NCBI RefSeq assembly: GCF_030936135.1
Contig: NC_082595.1
Location: forward strand, 17,931,930-17,995,929
DNA from: Gavia stellata
Lineage: Eukaryota; Chordata; Aves; Gaviiformes; Gaviidae
DNA: 64,000 bases
Reading direction: 5' to 3'
How positions within the stretch are numbered: the stretch's first letter is position 1; every line of letters begins with the position of its first letter. Below, piece by piece: positions 50,001-62,552 of this stretch. A program made the translations under genes and the position numbers. The notes beneath the pieces are model-generated. The model made no database searches and was not told where the DNA came from. It saw only the letters and a list, made by a program, of their open reading frames with translations.

Positions 50001-51547
50001 TGATCTGTCCCTGTAACTTTATGTTGGAGTTCTATGAAATTGGCCAGAAATAGCCCCACTTTGAGTCAATAGGTTTCAAGAATTTGGAGAAGCAGATTTT
50101 ATTTTAGCCAGTTGCTAAGGGAATGAAAACTCGTATCAGCCTTAAAGAGAATGAATGAATACAAATAAATATTCCTACTACAAACAGAAGACCTGGTTCT
50201 TTTCCCCTTACATCAGTGAGACTGTCCTAAGCCAGTCCTCAGCCATTGATCATGCAAGATGAAGATCTGACTTGCATCTATTCCCAGAGAAATACAGTGG
50301 TGGTAACAGACAGGAATTTCAGGAAGGGAAAAGCGGTAGCTTTTGCTCATGAAATCGGTTCTCCACTTGAACAAGCCATGTGCAGTAGAAGTTGAAAGTG
50401 GACAGGAAACATGATCTTCAATGCTGCCACAGATCACTCACCCTTCTTAAAACTGCATGCATGCTTCGCAGTAGCCCCTGCATCATACATATTGCAAAGT
50501 TTGTGTTTTCAATGGGAAAGCGAGACAAAGAGCAGTCAAGTGTTCACAGGAAGCCACTTAGAATGATTTGGAAAGTCTCTGGACTAGACCAAACACCTGG
50601 AGAGTTTCTGGTTTCATTTTTGAATATATTGCATTATTTCACTTTACTGCCATAAATGCTAACCCTTGAGGAAAAGGCATACTGATTTAAAACAATGCAT
50701 ACATATCACTTCTGAATCCCCTTTCTTGCCCCAATAATAATAAGTCCCCAAAGTCTCTGGTTCATTCACTATGTCTCTGAATTTCAGATTTAGGTTTCAG
50801 GACATGGAATAGACTGTGAGCCATTTATAAGTACTGAGGGAACGCAGCGCAGGTATTGATTACCTATTAAGGTACTGCAACATTCTGCTGGATTCAAATC
50901 AAGGACAGAGAAATGTGTTTGGCTGAAATAAGGTTTCTCATTTTTCCCTTTTATCTTTTTCCTATCTAGCAAAGCTTTGCTCCCTAAATTACTTTGCATT
51001 AGCTGCTTCCCTCACAGTCTTTCATTGTGCTCAATTTCAGCAGAGCTTTGATATTTTCTGGTTTAATTTGAAAAAATACAGAGGGAAACTCTGCCAGGAA
51101 AAGCTGCACTAGGCTAAAGATGAGTAGAAAACCCAGATGAAAAGAACCTGTCAAAAAATGCTTAAAATGTCAATGACATTTTTGTCAACATTGTGAATTG
51201 CTGTCTCCAGAAAAGGATTATTTCTTTCCAGAAGATATGACTTTTTTTGGACCAGATAAACTTCTGACATTTAGAGTAGCTTTATCTAAGTACACCATCC
51301 ATACAGTATTTGAATAGAGGTTCTTTCTATCCCTGGAACCTCTTCAGACCTAGAGTGTGGCTCTGAATGCCACAGCTTGAACCTCTCTCCGCTCACCTGA
51401 AAAACTGACGTCACTCTCACCATCATTATACACCATTTTGTAACTGATAGGCAACAGCTCTGTTTAATGTCAAAGCACATTTTTATTACTTGAAACTTGG
51501 AGCCTTCCCAATTTTCTCACTTGTGAGAGATGCCAAAGGATATTACA
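47080..51547. other. non-coding stretch, nothing recognised
   Basis: AT-rich unique sequence. No open frame exceeds 90 codons, and no repeat family is evident to me. Confidence 0.5.
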
Positions 51548-51599
51548 ATAGTTATTAATTGATAACTATCATTATAGTTATTAATTGATAACTATCATT
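51548..51599. repeat. perfect 26-bp tandem duplication of a palindrome
   Basis: Two identical 26-bp copies (51548-51573 and 51574-51599) lie head to tail. Each copy contains the inverted repeat ATAGTTAT and ATAACTAT around a TAATTG centre. The array therefore holds two hairpins, or two dyad protein-binding sites with a homeodomain-like TTAATTGA core. Identity of the copies suggests a recent duplication. Confidence 0.9.
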
Positions 51600-52599
51600 C
51601 AAATGTTCAACACCAAGCCCATTATGGTTATGTGTGGGAACACAGTTTCTGCCTAGGAGTACAATACATGTAAGAAAGACAAACTGAACCAGAAACTTCA
51701 GTTGTGAATTCCCTACATAAAAACAGCTGTGAAATAAAGCAAGCAGCTCCTTCCCACAAACAGAATAGAAATATTTCACTAGCGTTTTTGAAGGATTTTT
51801 AAGTAAAGTTTATATTGTCACAGAGCAGTAAACATGACAATGGTGATATACATATTATACAAATGGTCTTAATGCTAGCAGTTTCATTATTTATTAATTT
51901 CTCATATGGTCATACAGCAGAATGCCATGTAACTTCTTCTTTTACCTTGCCACTAAAGGTGAAGGTGCCCTAATGGAATTGACTTGTTCAGACAGGTGGT
52001 AAATTGTTAATTAGTTTTCATAAAAGATTAATCCATTGAATGCTAAGTGAGTGAATTTATTCTAGGGTGCTGAAAAAACTCTCTGGGATATGCTTTGAAT
52101 TAGCAAGCCATGTCTTTGGAAAACTCCACAAAGTAATATTATGATTTCCTGGGTATACTGTTCCACATGTCTCCTGGTAGTTAAAAGGTTAAAACACAAG
52201 GCAGTATCACAGGGAGAAAAGGATGAGATGCTACTGTTTTGGTGCAATTTGAGCAGAATCCACATTTGTACAGCTAATTATCACCAAAATCTAACTCAAC
52301 AGATTTCCTGAACTCCTAGTCTCTGTCATGGTGGTGTTTCTGCTGGCCACAGTTTAAAAGACATTAAAAACAATCTGACTTAGAGAAAGGGGCTACAAAG
52401 ATTAAATGAATACAGGGAAAAAAAAGAAAAGTTGATAGCAATTAATAAAACTCAGATATTAGCAATTACAGAAAATCGATAGGGGGAGGAAAAGGGTATC
52501 AAGGGAATAATCTGTAGCCTGAGAAATTTAGCAGATAAGAAAGAGCGTTTAACAACAAAAAGAACATGAGCATTTCTACCCAGAAAAAATAAAAACATT
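51600..52599. other. non-coding stretch, nothing recognised
   Basis: Unique AT-rich DNA. Positions 52380-52600 are A-rich and may be the decayed upstream part of the LINE that follows, but no motif confirms this. Confidence 0.45.
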
Positions 52600-54270
52600 G
52601 ATAAAAATGTGCAAGGCACGTATGCATTCAGTAAATATTTCTGTTCTCTGCTTGAAAAAAAACAGGTAATGTATTCTCAGCACCTGATGGTCTTTCAATA
52701 CCTTCCTTTCTGCCAGCAATGCAAGAGGATATAAAGAGAGCTACTACTACTAAATATATTTAAATCAGCAGACCTATATAGTTAGTATGCACAGGTTTTG
52801 AAAACTAAGAAGTTCTCTTTGACATAAATGTTGATTTTCAATGAGTCTTGGAAGACCAGCAGACTTCCAGAGGATACTTAAACAAAATGACCTGAGTCAT
52901 TGTCAGTCCAACACTGATCAGAAACACAGCCTGATAGAAGACTGATACAGGTCTAGATTAAAACAGAATTAAAGGAGGGAAACATAAATAACTCCAAGCA
53001 ATGTAGGCTTATAAAAAGCAGATCCTGTCAAGATAACATCAGAACTTACTTTGAAAAAATTAAAAGCTTATAAATACAGTAGATAAGATGTATTTCAATT
53101 TGATTTCAAAAGGTATGGTATGACATGGAAGTTTTAAAATCAAATTACTGCTATATAAAATCAAGAAGGCATATGTTACAGGAATTAAGAATTGGCTAAT
53201 TGGCAACCTTCAAAAGGTACTCAAGAATCACATTTCTGTAAAAGACCAGCAATCGGTGCCACCCAGTCAGGACACCTTCTTTTTCCTAAGTTATGTGCCT
53301 GATGTAGTTGCAGACTTTGAAAGTCTTATGATTATGGAGATGGGAGTAAACTGAGGGAAGAGCCATTTTATACATACTCTATTCCTTATAAGTTTTCCTT
53401 AAACATTTTCTGTTGGCCATTGCTGGAGATAAGGCATGCACTAACGTAGCAATTTATTTTTTTTAACTGGTGGCTCAGAAGTAAACACAAAGTTATTATT
53501 CTTCAGGTTTTCAGATAACGCAAATGTTAGGGAAGTGAAATAAAAATGAATAAAATGGCTAATTAGACCACTGTACGTGTAAACAGGTCAAGCAGCAGTG
53601 GAGCAGTTGCATTGACTCTATCTATGCTAAGCAGTCTTATAGCACTGCCTGCAAGATGATGTTCAGCTCTGGGGTCTGTGAAGATGTAAGATATGGAAGA
53701 ATTGGAGAAAGCTCAGAGAGTAACCCTAAGAATAGTTACAGAAATGAAAACATGCCCTTCTAAAAGAGATTCCAAGAGCTCATCAAAAAGAAGGTTTACT
53801 GCATAGCAGTGTGTAAGTATCTTCTTACATCAGAAAAAGGGACTACAGGGAAAGAGGGACTATATAATTCAAAAGTATATTTTAAACAGAAGGTTATCTA
53901 AATACAGGTTAAATTTTATTGGGGCTGTTGTAGAGTCCCCACCTCTGGCTTTTTTTCAATTAATATTATATAAATTATGCTTATATTCTTAAAATTTGTG
54001 TCATGATTCCCTGAGACATTATAGAAAACTGAGAAAGAAGTTTAAGAAAGAAATGTTAGAAAAGGCTTATGAAGTATATAAGTTTAAGAAATTCCACCTA
54101 TTTCCATAGAGGGTTGCCTGAAGACTGGTGATCAAAAATGGAGTTAATCTTTTAAAACATTTGGGAAATAAACAATTAACTCCAGAAATCCTCAAGGCCT
54201 ATTACAGGCAGAGATCAGGTGAGATAATCATAATGTCTTTTTAGTTCTTGTAATTTATTTATCTATTAAT
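52600..54270 (+). mobile_element. ancient CR1/L3-type LINE relic, RT to 3' end
   Basis: Heavily decayed LINE ORF2 on the plus strand. A stretch near 53020-53140 corresponds to the region around the 'ISFFD...DFSKAFD' block. 53183-53215 encodes an IKNWLIGN peptide matching the family's WIKNWL motif. 53255-53350 covers the region between VPQG and the catalytic loop, now without a usable FADD. 53690-53760 has 'ATATGGAAGAATTGGAGAAAGCTCAGAGAG', equivalent to the MEKLEKVQRRA helix, followed by GAAAACATGCCC. The end near 54215-54265 (GATCAGGTGAGATAATCATAATG) resembles the 3' UTR end of old CR1/L3 elements. The stretch 53950-54200 is poorly matched. Much older than the copy at 34 kb. Confidence 0.6.
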
Positions 54271-57200
54271 TAGGCCTATGTAAGTGGGGATTTGATTGCT
54301 CCAAGGCACTGAGCTGGAAGCTTAATTTACCTGGTCTGCATGGACTTACTGTATGAGATGTACACAAAATTGAACTTAGAGATTTAAATATATGTTAGTG
54401 ACCCAGCAGTCAGGTCAACAAAGGTCAGGGAAGTAATAAGACAGCTATGATACAGACATTTCTGCAGGTATGAGTCAGGATTTATGCCAACTGAGGATCT
54501 GCCACTCAGTTTCAAGCCTGCATGGGCCAATACCTTCTGCTGTCATAAATACGGTAGAGGAATGATGTTGTAACATAATTAAGAATGGCTTCTGCAAATT
54601 TAAAGTGCTCTCTAATGTTTATCTAAGTCTTTTGGGCCGCATTCTAGCCTCTGTGCGGCTGCAGAAAGTAGTGATGTTCTTTGAAACCATTATGTTCATT
54701 ATAACATCATCAGTTTAGCAGCAATGGCTCCAATATGTATGGTGGCACTGGAAATACACATTGAGTGTAATCTTTCAGTAAGAAGGAGAGAAACAATGGA
54801 TAGTTTATTTTCTGGAGGATGAAGAACACAGAGAGTAAGTGTTAATTTTAATAATTCAACACATGTTTTACTATTTCTTAAATAACTAGTTAGCATTTAT
54901 ATTACTATTTATTACCATCTAATCTGCAAGGGCTACTCAGTCCTCTATGTTTCATGCCATAGCAAGCAATGGCTCCCACTGCTCCTTTAAACTAAGATTA
55001 TTTTAGTAAAACAAGCAAGGGAGAGAAAATGTTCAGTGTCTTATTACCTTGGCCATCTGTGTGTTTTCCTCATGGCATCTCTCCAAATGCTTTAAAAAAA
55101 TGCCAGGTAAATTGTTAATGGCTAATGAAAATACACAATAGACCCTGCTCCCCTATACTTTATCTTCTTCTTGACCTTCTCTTTTTGTCCTTCTCCAAAA
55201 AATGAAATACAGAATAATTTACCTGATGAAATGCCATGTGACCATTCACAGTGCTACATCTGCTCAAGACTGAAAGCAACCAAAAATAAAATCCTACTGT
55301 CTGCTTTTCCTACCAAAAAAACATGTTTGTCTTGTTTCCAGATTGACACAAACCTACAGGTAATCCCTCCCATTCCATGGTGGTGAGGTTAGCAAGGATG
55401 ACCAGGTGGAGAGTGCCTGGAGGGCAGAAACCTGGCTGGGCTTGAAAGGATTCTTGCATTGGAGCAGGAATCCAATCTACAAGGAAGATGGCTTTCAATA
55501 TTCTCATTTCTGGAAAATGGGGACTAAAGGAGACTTTAGACTTGCCCGTCTTTAGTTTTTCCCATTAGGCCTCACCTCTGCCCTGGGTTCTTTACACAAC
55601 CTGGAAGAATAGGACAAGCCCTCACTCCTCTCCAGCAGATCCCTACAGACTTCAATTTGACCTTAGGGTGCAGAGGCAAGCTGCAAGCCACTTCCTTTTC
55701 CTCTGGAAGCAGAGCAACTGGTTGTATCATTCCTGGCTCAGATCCATCTGTTTAATAGTAAAGTAAGGCAGTATCTCCTCCAGGTGCAGCTCCTCAAATT
55801 GAACACAGACCTAACATCAAACATCCACTTGTACATACTGCTGCTGTGAAGGCACATGGTACTTCACAAGTGGAGAAAAGCCCTCTGAAAATAATCTGGC
55901 CAGATGCAAGACAAACTGCAATGCGGGTCACCTCCTCTACTAGAGGGGCTTTTAACACTCACCAGACATCAGTATCTGCACTAATAAAATTATAATAAAG
56001 GAATACTGATACAGAGTGATCCCCCCTGGATGTGAACAGACCTGGCTATGCCTGTTGGAGGTGTGTGCTAAACCTCTGGCTAACATGCTACCTACTTCCA
56101 AAGAGATGGTTCAAATGATACTCTTTTCCCCCTGTATGTTTCTCACTATGTTTATTCACCTCCTCTTGAAGTCTATGGAGAGTTTTGCCCCCAGCTGAGG
56201 GAGGTCAGGTTAAGGGCTTTGCCTGGATGATCCTTGGAAGCAAGAACCTAATCTTCCTGTTTGCCTATAAAAGATCATGCACATGGGGTTACCCACAAAA
56301 GTGGTAGATCAGAATTCAGTTAAATTGGTTTCTACTAGTATCATAGATTCTGATGTTTTCCAAACATGATGTTTTGCACTTGTAGGCTTATTTTAGAAAC
56401 AAAGAACAGTAAACACAGTATGGTTTTAGTATGGGTGTCCTTTTATAAATACTTGATCATCACAAGCTTCTCACTGATCTGTTGCTTCTTCTTTACCTCT
56501 TTTTATCTGCATGGGGCTTCCCTCCAGCACTGCTCGCACAAAAATTAATTTGCCTTTGCACTTCAGTAAAATCGTGGCTAGTTTTGCTGTGGTCATTCTG
56601 CAATGACTTGTCATTCTATAGATAACCCTTGTCCTGCAACTATCATAAAATCAGATGAAAATTAAAGAAGGAAATATTCCAATCGTATAGGACAGATCAA
56701 GAAGGATTTAACCACATCTGAAACAACCAGTTTGTTGAAGGTAAACAGCATGCTGGAATGTGTAGAATTTAGCACATTTCTCATTTTTAGTCTTTTTTTT
56801 TTTATGTTTTGAAATCACTGACATATCTTAATTTGGTATTAAAAATCTATTTGGAGAATAGGAACAAAAATTTTGTTTTGAGGTTAACATTACTCTATTA
56901 AAAAAGAAGAGAGAGAGAAAAAATATAAGACGTTTCTTGACCAGATTTAAATTTTTCAAGTTTTCCAAATTGAAATAGAGAAGCACACAGTCCAGATTCT
57001 CCTTGGATAATCCTATGACTCTTCTTCCCTCTTGCATGTGGATTTATTATCATATGGCATTGACTTTTAAGGAATGTTAATGTTATTGCTTTGATTTACA
57101 TTCTTTCCAAATACCACAGTCTATTAAAAGCATCAGATCATCAAAGTCCACAGTATTAATTTACCAGGAATATCCCCACAGGATTTTTAAAAATAATTTT

Positions 57201-59244
57201 GTATTATGAAATCATGCTTCAAACTGAACTAACAGAAATCTAATTATAAATGGGAGCACAGTGCTAATTAAACCACCCACTCCAGCATTAAGGCCCACTT
57301 GGGGGTTTTCACATTGGTAAATTGACAATTTAAGCTAAATTGCAGGATATAATATCCAAGTATTGGCTAGCTCTACCTTTCCGCTCCTCTCTCTCCTTTG
57401 GTCTGCTCTATAATAATAAAGTGTAGAAGGCAAGAAATCCAGCGGTTTTTCAACCCTTGAAATATTTTTCTGGGAATAACAACAGCTACTGTGGTAGCAA
57501 GGGTCAATCTAAAACATGAGAGTTCCCAAGCCTGACTCTTCACATGGTTAAAAGTAACCTGACATGCTCTCTAACATGCCTGGCCTGTCCCAGATGCTGA
57601 CCCAGATCTTCTCACTTGCCTGAGCCATGCCAAAGGACTGAGGAAGTCAGCTGTGTGCTTATCCATGCTCAAACCTCTGCCATTTTCCAGCAGAGAGTCT
57701 CATTTCAGGAGGAAGGGGTCATCAACGCACAGTGGCCCCAGTCACAGCACTGATACAGCCCATCTAGCTTCTCTGCCTTGAGTCTTCATGATAAAGGGTA
57801 GGTTCTGCAGCAGAACAGCCATAACAAAACTCTGGTCAATCCTGTCTGATCTACAGGCTCTAATAATACAAAAGCCAAGTGCCATCTGGGCCAGGTAGCC
57901 TTGATCTTGTTTTCATCATTTAGACTGAAGTTCACCTACATGACAAGCAGCCTGTGTATGATAAAATCACCTGCTCTGCTCTGATACTTTCTTCAGAGTG
58001 AGAGAGAGACAGATACATTAAAATGAATACTCAGAGCATTCATTTTATGAGAAGGGAGATGATTTGATTCCCAGTAAGCCAGTAGTCTGCTAAGAGATAC
58101 CAAGAAAGTGACATGCCTTACTCAAGGATGTGATTTCACAGTAAGGATAGTGGCGTATGTCTTTTGCTCTGAGAGAAAGGTAACTAGGTCATAGATGCCT
58201 TACCACTCTGACAGAGAGAAGGATGGATGAAGATGTGTCATGGCAATCAGCCTTTACTAAGTAGTGTAACCTGGGGTCTAGGACAAAATAAGGATAGAAG
58301 GAGAAATCTTAACAGGTTATGTCTAGGACTATATATGCATGATATCAGTTATTTTTCCAACAAAACTTGGTTTTCTATTAATTACACTGAAGTGTTTGGC
58401 CTCTTAGATACCACCTGGGTGTTACCATCAAACACCAATGGGAATTTCACTATTTTAGCAGACTGATCCATAGTCAAGCTGGGACCTTTCTGACCCACTA
58501 GAAATGTTTCCTTCCAACCATGTATGTCTGGAGAGATCCTGTGGGTAACTTTGAAAGGCTTGTGTGACGTATCAGTAGAAAGATACATGGGAGTATGAAT
58601 TCATAGAATAACTTACCAACTAACTGGTGTCAAGCTTGTTCACAATTTGGCTGACAAAACTCTGAAGATAGCCTAGGGAAGGAAGTAGCACTAGCACTTT
58701 GCAGGTAGAAATATCCAATACAGAGAGTATGGGAAGCACTGCTTAGTGGACCGGGGCTTTAACCCAGGAAGAGTAAGGCTGTGTGACAGATTACTTGTAG
58801 TCATTAAAACACCAAATTGTTGACCAGAGCAAACATATTTCCCCAACAGGAAAAAGAATTCTGTATGGGAAAAGAAAATTTCTTCTATATATAACATTAT
58901 TTTTGTATTTTCTGTTAGATGTGGTAATCATCACTTTTTCCTATGTATTTGTGTACCCTTTTTATCTCCTATGCTGCTCTATGTTATTAACTGCCATAAT
59001 TCATACCAGATTTTTGTTTTGCATGGAAAAAATCCCATTTCTTCTTTGTGAAACTCTATTGTTTTGAAAGATGCTATGTTCTCACATGCCTGTAATGGAA
59101 TTCCTAGGTGACATGAAGCAAAAATAGGCATGTCTGGCCATACTTTATAGAATTAGATTTGCTTGATGCTAACACTCAGTTCTCAATTTCTTACCTTTTT
59201 TCTGAACTTTGACAGTCCAGACTGACATTTGTTATCCTGAACAT
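54271..59244. other. non-coding stretch, possible conserved block near 57.2 kb
   Basis: No gene or transposon is supported. Positions 57230-57430 contain closely spaced TAATTA-type motifs and unusually even, repeat-free sequence, a possible conserved non-coding element. Positions 58065-58155 are faintly MIR-like but not callable. Confidence 0.45.
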
Positions 59245-60140
59245 TTGTCCTAAGCTTTATCAGTGACCTGGAGGAGGTGGGGAGAACACCATCATGAAGT
59301 TTTCAGAAGACACCAAGTTGGTGGGAACAGCCAATATGTGTGAGGGCAGGACTGCCATTCAGAGGGACCTAGAGAGTCTGGAGGAATGGCCAGACAGAAA
59401 ATTCCACAAGGACAAATGAAAAGTCTTGCAGTGGGGAAGGAAAGGTCCCTATAGTGGTACAGGCTGGGGACTGATGGACTGGGGAGCGGCTCTGCAGAAA
59501 AGGATCTGGGTATCAAGGCAGAGAGTAAGCTGGGTATGAGCCAGCAGCACGCCTTGGCAGCAAAGAAGGCCAACAGTATCCTGGGCTGTATTAACAGAAC
59601 AGCCAGGAGCTTGGAGGAAGTGATTTTTCTGCCTTACCTGTCAATCATTAGATTGTATCAAGACTACTGCATCCAATTTTGGGCCCCCAATAAAGGACAG
59701 ATATCAACAAACAAGCAAGTTCACTGGGGTCACCAAGATGTTCAGGAGCACTTGTCTTGTGAGGAGAGACTGAGGGATGGGGGTGTGTCCAGCCTGAAGA
59801 AGAGATAACTTTGTGGCCAGGTAACAGCAGCCTCCTAGTACCTGTGAGGAGATATCAAGAAGAGAGCCAACCTTTTCACAGTGGTGTATGGTGAGAGGAT
59901 GAAAGACAATAGGTACAAACTGAAACAAGGAGATCCAGACTGCATATAAGGAAAAGTTTTTTCACCATGAGGACAGTCAACCAGAGAAGAGGTTATGCAG
60001 TCTCTGTCCTTGGAGACGTTCAAGACCACGTTGAATAAAACCCTGAGAAAACCATCCTGATCTAATGGCTGGCTCTCCTTTGAGCAGGAGGTCAGACTAG
60101 AGATCTCCTGAAGTCCCTTCTAACCTGAATTCCATGATTA
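59245..60140 (+). mobile_element. older, broken CR1 LINE (RT C-terminal half to 3' end)
   Basis: Plus-strand CR1 starting at the 'FISDLEE'-type segment after the VPQG block. The catalytic loop reads FSEDTKL where the family has FADDTKL, so it would be inactive. Further blocks are recognisable in order: LEEWPDRKFHKDK-like (about 59370-59415), MSQQHALAAKKANSILGCI (about 59536-59590), DYCIQFWAPN (about 59664-59693), EERLRDGGVSSLKKR (about 59761-59808), 'IRKSFFTMRT'-like (about 59945-59975), and a 3' UTR ending in CTAACCTGAATTCCATGATTATA. Several frameshifts and stops are present. The tail is not the ATTCTGTG type, so it belongs to another, older subfamily than the copy at 34 kb. Confidence 0.93.
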
Positions 60141-61092
60141 TAAGCTCATTATTTAAAGTTTCAATCAGGAGAGTTCAACCATTTCCAAGAAGGCATTTTT
60201 AAACACATTAGGATACTTCTAGAATATTGTTTTGGAAACTCTAGTTCCCCAGGGTCTAGAACGGAGACTTCTTTCATATTGCCATTTGAAGTTACCTCTG
60301 TGTTGGGGATGTTACTTTTGCTGTTCCATTACAACCCATTCAAGCCAGAAAACTTTGTAAACATCTTCTCAGCAACAAAGTAGGGGGAAAAGGTTAGAAG
60401 TTGCCAAGAAAGCTACCTGAAAATGTCCTTTTCTCTTTGCACTGTTTGCATAGGAAGACTAGCATTGAGATTCACCTCATCTACCTTTAGAAGTCTACAG
60501 TGTAGGTGTTCACTTATGAGCTAGTCAGCCCATGCTCCTTTTACAGCACAGTGTAGGAGTTAACAGCTGGTTAGCCAAGTCCTGCCCTGGATGACTAGCC
60601 TAGACACAGAACTTTTACAAGATTTAAATTAAATGATATGAATCTCATGACTAACAAGCAGCTATCTAGTCTGCATTTGCTTTCTTCCTCATTTCCCTCC
60701 CCTGCCATTACGTGACCAGAAAGCAGTATTATATTACTTCATCAGGTGGTTTTCTGTAGTACCCAAACGCTTCAAAAAAAGGTAATGTTAATTTAATCTT
60801 GGTTTGAATCTACTATTATTTCTAGTTTATAGGTGGAGGACTGCACCATCTGCAGTAACAGATACCCACAGAAGTATTTGTCTGAAGACAGTTCATCTCC
60901 AAATCCCTGTCCTTAGTCTTGTTGGTTTGAGTTGGTTTGATGTGAAATTACAGGAGACCTTCACATGTCCTGAGATGCAGTTTCCATGAATTTTCACTAA
61001 AGCAGTGCTTGACACATATAACGTATTGCACTTCTGTCTTTAACTTAACTTGCACACTGATCACAAAATGTTCCACAAACAACGGTCAGTAG
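60141..61092. other. non-coding stretch, nothing recognised
   Basis: Unique sequence between the CR1 copy and a MIR-like relic. No motif or open frame of note. Confidence 0.5.
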
Positions 61093-61152
61093 GGTTATCC
61101 GCATTTACCAACAGATAAACTGAGACACTAAGAGTTTAGAGTGTGGCTTGTA
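61093..61152 (-). mobile_element. MIR-like SINE relic
   Basis: TTATCCGCATTTACCAACAG, then ATAAACTGAGACACTAAGAG, TTTAGAGTG matches the reverse complement of the MIR core (TTATCCCCATTTTACAGATG, then AGGAAACTGAGGCACAGAGA, GGTTAAGTG). Only the core segment survives. Confidence 0.55.
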
Positions 61153-61344
61153 GAAGGGTTCAAATTGTCATGTTAATGCTCTTATGTGAATTGACTCACA
61201 ATTTTTTCTCAGCTGGGAGAGAAAATGCACTTGCAATACTGGAGAACGACCCTAGAGGCTAATTAATTTCTTAATAAAAAGGTAGAAATAAACTGTAGGA
61301 GGAGAATGGAATAATTATTAAATATCTTTCTTTTTTTCTTCCAG

Positions 61345-61438
61345 AAAAAGAATGAATCTTGAGAAAGTTGCAGGGAGGATCCAATGGGAAATGAATGGCA
61401 TGACTGATCCTACAATGCATGCAGTGTTAGTGAAATAG
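61345..61438 (+). other. weak candidate exon with short ORF to stop
   Basis: A strong polypyrimidine acceptor (CTTTCTTTTTTTCTTCCAG) ends at 61344. It is followed by 30 open codons at phase 1 (KRMNLEKVAGRIQWEMNG and onwards) and TAG at 61436-61438. No polyadenylation signal follows closely and the peptide is unfamiliar, so this is weaker than the candidate at 13475. Confidence 0.12.
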
Positions 61439-61439
61439 T

Positions 61440-62514
61440 CACAACCCACTGCATGTGCCATTTTCTATCAGATCTCTGAGCTGGTTTCTTCTCTGTCATA
61501 CATCTGTCTGAAAAGATTAAGTCAGATCCTTGCTCTGATGCTTTTGGAACAGATGTGTCTCTGACCATACTGCTGCAAAAAGATGAATCTTACAAATACG
61601 TAAAAAGATAGATTTGGCTCCTTAAATTACAGCTTGCTGAAGTCTTCCACTGAAACTTACTGAGTTTGTCCAAAGCAATCTTACACTTGCTTCCTAATGT
61701 ATTGTGGTTCTTTTTCCTGTGAGCCTAAAGGCAAAAACAGAGGAAAAGGTAACTTAAATGCACGTGCTCACTGCAGCATGCTTTGTCAACGTTACTGGGA
61801 GATCCTGGAACCCTGTCAGTTCTCCGGGGCAGAATATGCAGTAGCTGTTTACAGCATGTTTTGTTGTCCATTTTTATCAGCTAGTTCCTGGAAACTAAGA
61901 CAATGCAGCAAGTAACTCTGTTACTTATTTCATGTTTAAAGGAGTTGTCTATTTCACTGCTCTGGATGGCTGATAGAGATTTCAAGTGAGTGTAAGAGCA
62001 ATTTAAACCTCTTTAGAATGTAAGGATTGCCACATGTTCCTCAAGTCCACTGTCCTGTCACCAAGAGTGGCAAGCCACACGTGCAAAAGCAGAGCATGTG
62101 TATGGTAATAGTTCCCCTGTTGTATCTTTCCATCCCAGCATCACAGTTTAAAGACTTCCTGAGCCAGAGGTTGTAACCCAACCTTTGTGTTGAATAGCCA
62201 CTAAAAGTGCAGTTTCCAGGCAGTGTAAAAAGAAAAAAGCATAAGTAAGAATCACACCAGCCATCTTTCAAGCAATATGGTATGTCCAGAAACCTGCAAG
62301 GTGATGGTGAAGGATGCCTGGAGTGGTGTTTGTTCATTCCTACTTGTAATCTGCAGTGAAGACACAGCATAAATATAATGGCAGCTACTGCTATTCCCCA
62401 GGTTCTGGAAGGAGAACATCTCACTTTCAGTTTATCATAGGCTGAAGGTGTGTCACAGACTCCCCGCAACAAATTCAAAACTCATTCTTTGAGGAATTCC
62501 AGCAATTCAAATAT
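61440..62514. other. non-coding stretch, nothing recognised
   Basis: A 145-codon antisense frame (62041-62478) crosses this stretch. It has no domain, no signal and no splice or promoter context, so it is treated as chance. Confidence 0.5.
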
Positions 62515-62552
62515 GGGTGGGTGTGTGGGTGTAGGTGTGTGTATGTAAGGGT
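62515..62552. repeat. GT-rich simple repeat
   Basis: Imperfect run of GGTGT/GTGTGT units between GGGTGG and GTATGTAAGG. A short, impure microsatellite. Confidence 0.75.

Noticed and set aside
58065..58155. MIR-like segment
   Set aside because: Only one short stretch near 58110 resembles the MIR core, and the rest does not align in order.
62041..62478. 145-codon minus-strand open frame
   Set aside because: Cys-rich in places, but no spacing pattern of a known domain and no splice signals were found around it.
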